Shown here: positions 57,876 to 64,000 of the stretch, piece after piece
How the letters are laid out: the number at the start of each line of letters is the position of its first letter
Position numbering within the stretch: position 1 is the stretch's first letter
Source of the DNA: Couchioplanes caeruleus
Lineage (GTDB): Bacteria; Actinomycetota; Actinomycetes; Mycobacteriales; Micromonosporaceae
Length of the DNA stretch: 64,000 bases
Direction of reading: 5' to 3'
Assembly (NCBI RefSeq): GCF_003751945.1
Contig: NZ_RJKL01000001.1
Location: 4,712,001 to 4,776,000 of the forward strand
Program-made: the position numbers and the translations under genes
Notes under the pieces: generated by a model
Told to the model about the DNA's origin: nothing
Database searches by the model: none
The model's input: only the letters and a program-made list of their open reading frames with translations

Positions 57876-60800
57876 ATGCGCCGTGTCTCGGGACGGATCG
57901 CGGTCGTCACGGCTGTCGTGTTCGGACTGTCCGTCGTCGCTCCGGTGGGCGCGGTGCGCGACCCCGAATTGCCGATCTCGTGGCTGTGGGAGTGGGTCGG
58001 CCAGCGTCCGTCGTGGGCGAAGCCCGCCCCGGCCGTACCCCAGCAGAAGCAGGGCAAGGGCGGCCGTGACGGGCAGGTCTCCGCCGAGGTGACCGACGCC
58101 GAGCGCGGAGCCGGGCGCGCGCCGAAGCCGGCGGGCGGCACCCTCGAGGCGTACCGGCCGCACGTCCCGGGCGCCGAGCGGCAGGTCACCGAGGAGACCC
58201 CGGCCGGCTTCGACGAGGCGACCAGCGAACGGGACGCGGAACGCTCGGACGCCCGCTCGGACGTCTTCGAGAACGAGGACGGCTCGCTCACCGAGAAGAC
58301 CTACGGCCGGCCGGTCAACTTCAAGGCCGAGGACGGCAGTTGGCAGCCGATCGACTCCGACCTGGAGAAGCGCGCCGATGGCCGGCTGCACGTCGCCGCC
58401 AACAGCCTGGACGCCTCGGTGGCCGCCGCGGTCACCGCGTCGAAGGCCCCCGCTGCGCCGGCCGTTCCCGGCGCGACCCCGGCCCCCGAAACTCCCGCGG
58501 CGAAGCCCGCCGGTGCGAAGCTCGCCGAGTTGAAGCTGCCCACCGGCGAGAGCGTCGGCTACTGGCTGGAGGGCTCCAACGCGGTCGTCCCGGTCGTCGA
58601 CGGCAGCACCGCCACGTACGCCGGGATCCTGCCGGAGACCGACCTGGAGCTGCAGACCTTCGACGCGGGCATCAAGGAGACGCTGATCCTCAAGTCGCGC
58701 TCCGCGGCCTCCTCCTGGACCTTCCCCCTCGCGCTGAACGGCCTCACCCCGCGGGTGGACAAGACCGGCGGCATCGAGCTGCGCAACGCCGCCGGCAAGG
58801 CCGTCGCCTGGCTGCCCAAGGGCTTCATGCAGGACTCCAAGGTCGACCCGCGTTCCGGCGCCCCGGCGGAGTCCACCGCCGTCAAATACCGGATCATCGA
58901 CCGCAACGGGACCAAGGCGCTGCGGGTCGAGGCGGACCGGGCCTGGCTCAACGACCCCGCCCGGGTCTACCCGGTGCGGGTCGACCCGACCGCGACCACC
59001 GGTACCACCGGCGACGTCTTCGTCGACACCGACGCCAGCACCAGCCAGAACGGTGACAACCTGCCGGTCGGCACGTACAACGGGGGAACGGTCAAGGCCC
59101 GCTCGTTCATCCACCTGGACGAGTTCGACGACGACGGCTTCAAGGGCAAGCGGATCACCAAGGCCCAGCTCAAGCTCTTCCTGAGCTGGACCTACAGCTG
59201 CACCGTCGACCGGGCGTTCGACGTCCGCGCGTCCACCCAGAAGTGGGCCGTGGCCGACCTGACCAACGGCGGCTGGCCGGGGCCGACGTACTCCGCCCCG
59301 ATCGGCTCGCTGACCGTCACCGACCCCGGCGCGGCCTGCACCAACACCGGCGGCGACCGGTCCAAGGGCAAGTGGGTCACGGTTCCGCTGAACGTCGCCA
59401 CGTTCGACAAGTGGGCCAAGGGCGAGCCCAACTACGGCCTGGCGCTGACCGCCTCGGAGAGCGACTCCAACGCCTGGAAGCGGTTCACCTCGGCCAACTA
59501 CCTCAGCGGTCAGTACAAGCCGGTGCTGGAGCTGACCTACTCCACCAACGTCGCGCCGCAGGTCGACGTGCGCTACCCGGCGAACAACGCGGTCGTTCCC
59601 ACGCTGACTCCGCAGTTGCTGGTCAAGGGCCACGACTCGGACAACTGGCCGGCCAAGGGCCTGACCTACACGTACACCGTGACCAGCGCGGACGGTAAGA
59701 CCACCATCGCCACGTCGCCCGCCGTGACCTCGGCGTGGACCGTGCCGGCCGGCAAGCTGAACTGGAACACGACCTATCTCTACACGGTCAAGGCGTACGA
59801 CACGGTCTCGTACAGCGCGGCCACCACCTCGTACGCGTTCACCACGGCGGTGCCGCAGCCGATGGTCACCAGCGGACTCGCTCAGAACGGTGGCAAGGGC
59901 TTCGACGCGAGTACGGGTAACTACACGACCTCGGCCACCGACGCGCACGTCTCCACCGTCGGCCCGTCGCTGGCGATCACCCGTAACTACAACAGCCTGG
60001 ACACCCGCCGCGACACCGCGTTCGGCGCCGGCTGGTCGAGCATCCTCGACACCCGGGCCACCCAGGTCACCGACACGGCGGGCGTGGTCCAGTCGGTGCG
60101 GGTGACCTACCCGACCGGCGAGGAGGTCGCCTTCGGGCGTGCCGGAAACGGCACCTACATCCCGCCGTCCGGGCGCTTCGCCACCTTCGCCGAGATCAAG
60201 AGCGGGACCACGCTCACCGGCTATACCCTCACCGACAAGCAGGCGACCGTCTACGCGTTCGGCCGCGGCGCCGGCAACGGCGTGTTCAAGCTGACCTCGA
60301 TCACCGACGCGAACGGGCGTAGGCTCTCCGTCGAGTACGGCGCGGACGGCAACCCGGCGACGCTGACCAGCGCCTCCGGCCGAACGCTGAGGGTGGGCTG
60401 GGAGACGCCGACGGAGGCTTCGGCGCCGCACGTGGCATGGGTTGCCACGGATCCGGCCACGCCGGGCGACTGGGACACCGCCAACACGTGGAGCTACCGC
60501 TACGACGGCGACCGGCTCAGCACGGTGTGCCAGCCGGACGACTACACCAACTGCTGGAAGTACGGCTACACGACCACCTCGCAGTACCGCAACACCGTGC
60601 TCAACCTCGACCCCGAGTCGTACTGGCCGCTCGGTGACACCGGCGGCACCGCCGCCACCAGCGCGGTGCTGGCGAACGCCGGCATCGACACCGCCCGCTA
60701 CAACGCCGTCACCCTCGGCCAGCCCGGCGGCCTGCCCGGCAGCACGGCGCCCGCGGCGAGCTTCAACGGCACCAGCTCGTACGTCCAGTTGCCGAGCAAC

Positions 60801-63800
60801 CTGCTCGCGGGTGGCCAATACCAGTCGATCAGCATGTGGTTCAAGACGGCGACCCCGGGCGGCGTGCTGTTCAGCTACAACGGCGACCCGATGAGCAAGG
60901 GCACCACCACCGGTGACTACACCCCGGCGCTGTACATCGACAAGAACGGCAAGCTGCGCTCTGAGTTCTGGACCGGCTCGGCGGCCGCCGCGCTCAACTC
61001 GAACACCGTCGTCACCGACGACAAGTGGCACCACGTCGTGCTGGCCGGTGCGGGCAACTCCCAGACGCTCTACCTGGACGGGGTGGCGAAGGGCTCCCTG
61101 GCCGGCACCATCTACCTCGCCACGTCCGCGAGCGGCGCGAACATCAACATCGGCGCCGGTTACGTCGGTGGCGGCTGGCCGGACCACGTCAACACCGGCG
61201 CTTCCCCCGCGAAGGCGACCTTCTTCCAGGGCTCCATCTCGGACGTCGCGTTCTTCAACCAGACCCTCGACGCCAACCGGGCAGCCCTGCTGAACAAGGC
61301 CGGCCGCGACGAGCAGCCCGTGCTCGACGCCGTGGTCCGGCCCAGCGGCGGAGTCACCGCGCGCGTCGGCTACAACAAGACGACCGGCCGTACCGACGCC
61401 GTCATCGACGAGAACGGCGGCAACTGGAAGCTGGACCAGCCGACCGTGGCGGGAAGCAGCCGGGTGTACGCGGCCGCCGTGCTCGGCGCCCGCCCGCAGG
61501 ACTACTGGCGCCTCGGCGACAGCGACGTCACCGACGCGGTCAACGAGGTCGCGGGCGGCACCGCCACGTACAGCAACGTGGCGCTGAACGTGGCAGGTCC
61601 GTTCGCCGACTCCACCGCCGCGCAGTTCAACGGTTCGTCGTCCTATGTCGAGCTGCCCGCCGAGGACGTACCGACGACGGGCCCGCACTCCGTCGAGATG
61701 TGGTTCAAGATGCCGTCCGGCAACACCAAGGGCGGCGTGCTGTTCGGCTACCAGTCCTCGGCGATCGACGAACCGGCCGGCTCGGAATGGATTCCCGCCC
61801 TGTACGTGGGCACCGACGGCAAGCTGCGCGGCCAGTTCTGGGACAGCACCGGCGTCAACCCGATGGTGACCCCGGCCGCGGTGAACGACGGCAAGTGGCA
61901 CCACGTGGCGCTGACGGCGACCACCAACGCCCAGGCGATCTACCTCGACGGCGCGGTCGCCGCCGTCAAGTCCGCGACGCTCGGCGTCACCGGCGCCAAC
62001 CGCGCCTACCTCGGGGCGGGCCGATGGGCGGGCGGCTGGCCCGCACACGGCACCGTCGACAACGGCTACTTCCCCGGCGCCATCGCGGAGTTCGCGTACT
62101 ACCAGTCGGCGCTGACCGGCGCCCAGGTCGCCGACCACGTCGCCACGGTCAAGCGGACCGCACCGGTCGCCATGACCATGATCTCCGGGGTCGCTCAGGC
62201 CATCCCGATGCCGGTCTCCCAGGTCACCGTCACCACGCCGACCGGCGACAAGCAGGTGTCCAGCTACGACCTGGTCAACGGCAACCGGATCGTGGCCCAG
62301 ACCGACGAGCTCGGCAACACCACCCGCTACGGCTACGACGTCGGCGGCTACTCCAGCATGGTGTACGACCCGAACGGTGTCCTGACCCAGACGCTGCAGG
62401 ACGCCCGCGGCAACACCAAGCAGTCGATCACCTGCCAGGACCAGAGCGCCAACAAGTGCTCGTCGGTGTACTTCACCTACTTCCCGGACGCGACCAGCAC
62501 CACGCTGGCGCCGAACCCCAAGAACGACCTGCTGCTCACCACGCGCGACGGCCGGTCCGCCTCGGCGACCGACGACACGTACCTGATCAGCAACACCTAC
62601 GACGACAAGGGCAACCTGACCGCGGTCACGGATCCGCTCGAGCGGGTCACCCGGACCTCGTACACGGACGCGTCCACCGCCGCGGCGGACGGTGGCACCC
62701 CGCCGCCGGGCCTGCCCACCAAGGTCGTCACCCCGGGTGGGGCGGTGCAGACCGTCACCTACTACAAGTCCGGTGACGTCGCCCAGGTGACCGAGCCCAA
62801 CGGCAAGATCACCAAGTTCGCGTACGACGCCCTCGGCCAGGTGCTCACCGAGACCGAGATCACGACGGACAACCCGGACGGTGTGGTCACCTCGCACACC
62901 TACGACCGGATGGGCCGTGAGGTCACCCAGACCGACCCGCCGTCCACCAACCGGGTCACCGGCGCGGTGCACACCGCCGTCGCCGCCACCCGCTACGACG
63001 TCGACGGCAACCCGGTCGAGGTCATCACTTCCGACGCCACCGGCGGCGATGCCGAGCGGGTGGAGAAGCACGCCTACAACCAGTACGGCCAGGAGGTCGG
63101 CTACACGACCCCGGGCGGCGCTACGACCACGTTCACCTACGACAGCTCGGGCCGGATGGTCGACCAGACCGGGCCCGACGGGCAGACGACCCGCAGCGAG
63201 TACGACGCCGCGGGCAACCTGCTCCGCTCGATCCTCGTCGGCTGGAAGGGCGACCCGAGCAGCCCTGAGCCGGCCCGCGACCTGGTGGTGGCCCGCAACT
63301 CGTACGATCCCGCGGGCCGGCTCGCCACCGAGACCGACGCGATGGGCTGGACCACCACCCACACGTACACGGACAACGGCCTCGAGGCCGAGGTCAGCCG
63401 CACCGACGGCACCCAGACGTTCGTCCTGACCTCCAACAGGTACGACGCGGCCGGCAACGTGATCGAGGAGTCCGCCAACAACGGCGTCACCACGGTCACC
63501 CACGAGTACGACGCCGCCGGTCGGGAGACCTCCTCGGTGATCGACCCGTCGGGCGCGAAGCGCACCACCCTCACCAGCTACAACTCCGACGACCAGATCA
63601 TCGGCACCACGATGAAGGACGGCTCCGGCTCCGTCGTGGCCAAGATGGAGGCCCTGGTCGACCGGGCCGGACGGACGCTGGCGCAGACCACGTTCCTGTC
63701 CGACAAGCCTGCCCCCGTCGGGCGGTGGCGCTTCGGCAACGGATCCGCCTCCCCTGCCGCCGACACCGGCGGCAACAGCCCGGCCACCGCGCCGGGTGGG

Positions 63801-64000
63801 GTCACCCACAGCGATGAGCACGGCGGCTCGGCGGTCTTCGCCGGCACGAACGCGCTCCAGACGGCCGGGCCGGTCATCGACACCTCGCGCAGCTTCACCG
63901 TCTCCGCGTGGATCAAGCTGGCCGACAAGGACCGGCTCTACCGCGTGGTCTCGTCCAGCAGCGAGGAGCAGTCCCCGTTCGACCTGTCGTACGACAGGGA
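57876..64000 (+). CDS. Secreted RHS/YD-repeat protein with LamG domains, cut by window edge
   Basis: An open frame from ATG 57876 (after GGGAGGAACC) runs without a stop to the window end, 2,041 codons. In order: signal peptide (IAVVTAVVFGLSVVAPVGAV), an acidic spacer, a WapA-like N-terminal region, a DNRLRE-type domain (about 370-550), a fibronectin-like segment (about 560-660), an RHS entry domain (LAITRNYNSLDTRR), two complete LamG-like domains (about 910-1130 and 1205-1425) and YD repeats (RYGYDVGGY, FAYDALGQVLTE, TFTYDSSGRMVDQ and more). A third LamG begins near 1950. Such proteins form shells that deliver a C-terminal toxin in cell-cell competition; the toxin tip and any immunity gene lie beyond the window. 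Confidence 0.9.
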   Translation, partial: MRRVSGRIAVVTAVVFGLSVVAPVGAVRDPELPISWLWEWVGQRPSWAKPAPAVPQQKQGKGGRDGQVSAEVTDAERGAGRAPKPAGGTLEAYRPHVPGAERQVTEETPAGFDEATSERDAERSDARSDVFENEDGSLTEKTYGRPVNFKAEDGSWQPIDSDLEKRADGRLHVAANSLDASVAAAVTASKAPAAPAVPGATPAPETPAAKPAGAKLAELKLPTGESVGYWLEGSNAVVPVVDGSTATYAGILPETDLELQTFDAGIKETLILKSRSAASSWTFPLALNGLTPRVDKTGGIELRNAAGKAVAWLPKGFMQDSKVDPRSGAPAESTAVKYRIIDRNGTKALRVEADRAWLNDPARVYPVRVDPTATTGTTGDVFVDTDASTSQNGDNLPVGTYNGGTVKARSFIHLDEFDDDGFKGKRITKAQLKLFLSWTYSCTVDRAFDVRASTQKWAVADLTNGGWPGPTYSAPIGSLTVTDPGAACTNTGGDRSKGKWVTVPLNVATFDKWAKGEPNYGLALTASESDSNAWKRFTSANYLSGQYKPVLELTYSTNVAPQVDVRYPANNAVVPTLTPQLLVKGHDSDNWPAKGLTYTYTVTSADGKTTIATSPAVTSAWTVPAGKLNWNTTYLYTVKAYDTVSYSAATTSYAFTTAVPQPMVTSGLAQNGGKGFDASTGNYTTSATDAHVSTVGPSLAITRNYNSLDTRRDTAFGAGWSSILDTRATQVTDTAGVVQSVRVTYPTGEEVAFGRAGNGTYIPPSGRFATFAEIKSGTTLTGYTLTDKQATVYAFGRGAGNGVFKLTSITDANGRRLSVEYGADGNPATLTSASGRTLRVGWETPTEASAPHVAWVATDPATPGDWDTANTWSYRYDGDRLSTVCQPDDYTNCWKYGYTTTSQYRNTVLNLDPESYWPLGDTGGTAATSAVLANAGIDTARYNAVTLGQPGGLPGSTAPAASFNGTSSYVQLPSNLLAGGQYQSISMWFKTATPGGVLFSYNGDPMSKGTTTGDYTPALYIDKNGKLRSEFWTGSAAAALNSNTVVTDDKWHHVVLAGAGNSQTLYLDGVAKGSLAGTIYLATSASGANINIGAGYVGGGWPDHVNTGASPAKATFFQGSISDVAFFNQTLDANRAALLNKAGRDEQPVLDAVVRPSGGVTARVGYNKTTGRTDAVIDENGGNWKLDQPTVAGSSRVYAAAVLGARPQDYWRLGDSDVTDAVNEVAGGTATYSNVALNVAGPFADSTAAQFNGSSSYVELPAEDVPTTGPHSVEMWFKMPSGNTKGGVLFGYQSSAIDEPAGSEWIPALYVGTDGKLRGQFWDSTGVNPMVTPAAVNDGKWHHVALTATTNAQAIYLDGAVAAVKSATLGVTGANRAYLGAGRWAGGWPAHGTVDNGYFPGAIAEFAYYQSALTGAQVADHVATVKRTAPVAMTMISGVAQAIPMPVSQVTVTTPTGDKQVSSYDLVNGNRIVAQTDELGNTTRYGYDVGGYSSMVYDPNGVLTQTLQDARGNTKQSITCQDQSANKCSSVYFTYFPDATSTTLAPNPKNDLLLTTRDGRSASATDDTYLISNTYDDKGNLTAVTDPLERVTRTSYTDASTAAADGGTPPPGLPTKVVTPGGAVQTVTYYKSGDVAQVTEPNGKITKFAYDALGQVLTETEITTDNPDGVVTSHTYDRMGREVTQTDPPSTNRVTGAVHTAVAATRYDVDGNPVEVITSDATGGDAERVEKHAYNQYGQEVGYTTPGGATTTFTYDSSGRMVDQTGPDGQTTRSEYDAAGNLLRSILVGWKGDPSSPEPARDLVVARNSYDPAGRLATETDAMGWTTTHTYTDNGLEAEVSRTDGTQTFVLTSNRYDAAGNVIEESANNGVTTVTHEYDAAGRETSSVIDPSGAKRTTLTSYNSDDQIIGTTMKDGSGSVVAKMEALVDRAGRTLAQTTFLSDKPAPVGRWRFGNGSASPAADTGGNSPATAPGGVTHSDEHGGSAVFAGTNALQTAGPVIDTSRSFTVSAWIKLADKDRLYRVVSSSSEEQSPFDLSYDR

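Noticed and set aside
57711..63821. Open frame of 2,036 codons on the minus strand
   Set aside because: It is antisense to the RHS/LamG gene, is Arg/Gly/Val-rich without domain logic, and arises because stop codons are rare opposite GC-rich codons.

Overview
The window is a high-GC chromosomal segment with strong G/C in third codon positions, many GTG starts and ATGA/GTGA gene overlaps. Several gene types point to a filamentous actinobacterium: a Scr1-type regulator paired with a DUF397 protein, a DUF574 methyltransferase, an nSTAND-WD40 protein, an FxsB-type radical SAM enzyme and a secreted RHS/LamG protein. The mix suggests Micromonosporaceae, for example an Actinoplanes relative; this is inference from gene content. 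I saw no tRNA, rRNA or CRISPR array.

Left edge to 6.7 kb is one side of a specialised-metabolite type locus. On the minus strand lie an alpha-oxoamine synthase, an acyl-CoA dehydrogenase with the catalytic-Glu arrangement of isovaleryl-CoA/prolyl-carrier-protein dehydrogenases, and an acyl carrier protein cut by the window edge. On the plus strand lie a flavoprotein monooxygenase fused to a shrunken TIM-barrel-like tail, a flavin reductase, and a split sulfopyruvate/phosphonopyruvate-type ThDP decarboxylase. From 6.7 to 10 kb follows a decayed strip: small membrane and secreted proteins, a diverged partial duplication, a toxin-like gene fragment and an intact IS5-family element with perfect terminal repeats.

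From 10.2 to 27.1 kb is the most unusual region. A minus-strand helix-turn-helix/nSTAND/14-repeat WD40 protein is followed by a plus-strand train: a degenerate nucleotide cyclase fused to PP2C, an apparently intact class III cyclase, a degenerate STAND-like protein, an SPFH-vWA fusion, a TerY/YegL-like vWA, a PP2C phosphatase, an atypical membrane kinase and a Crp/Fnr regulator. Facing it are a second atypical kinase and a two-TM protein resembling the Pycsar membrane effector. Tight spacing and overlaps from 16.0 to 24.2 kb support one transcription unit. I read the region as a composite signalling or conflict (possibly antiphage) locus that joins a TerY-P/YegIKL phospho-switch to cyclic-nucleotide signalling. 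That function is a hypothesis.

From 27.2 to 57 kb are mostly recognisable genes: an MMPL transporter, two chemoreceptor-like proteins, a CPBP membrane protein, a two-component system, an AA10 chitin oxygenase with a DUF305 lipoprotein, an MFS exporter, purC, a radical SAM maturase coupled to an EVE-like protein, the Scr1/DUF397 pair with inverted shared operators, a TPR-GGDEF cyclase, a TetR/DHA2 exporter pair with a 26-copy octanucleotide array in the exporter's 3' region, a GH18 chitinase, and an operon for an amino-sugar polysaccharide (GT2 synthase, UDP-GlcNAc 2-epimerase, DUF2334 deacetylase-like protein). From 57.9 kb to the right edge runs a single secreted YD-repeat/LamG protein of more than 2,040 residues that continues beyond the window.
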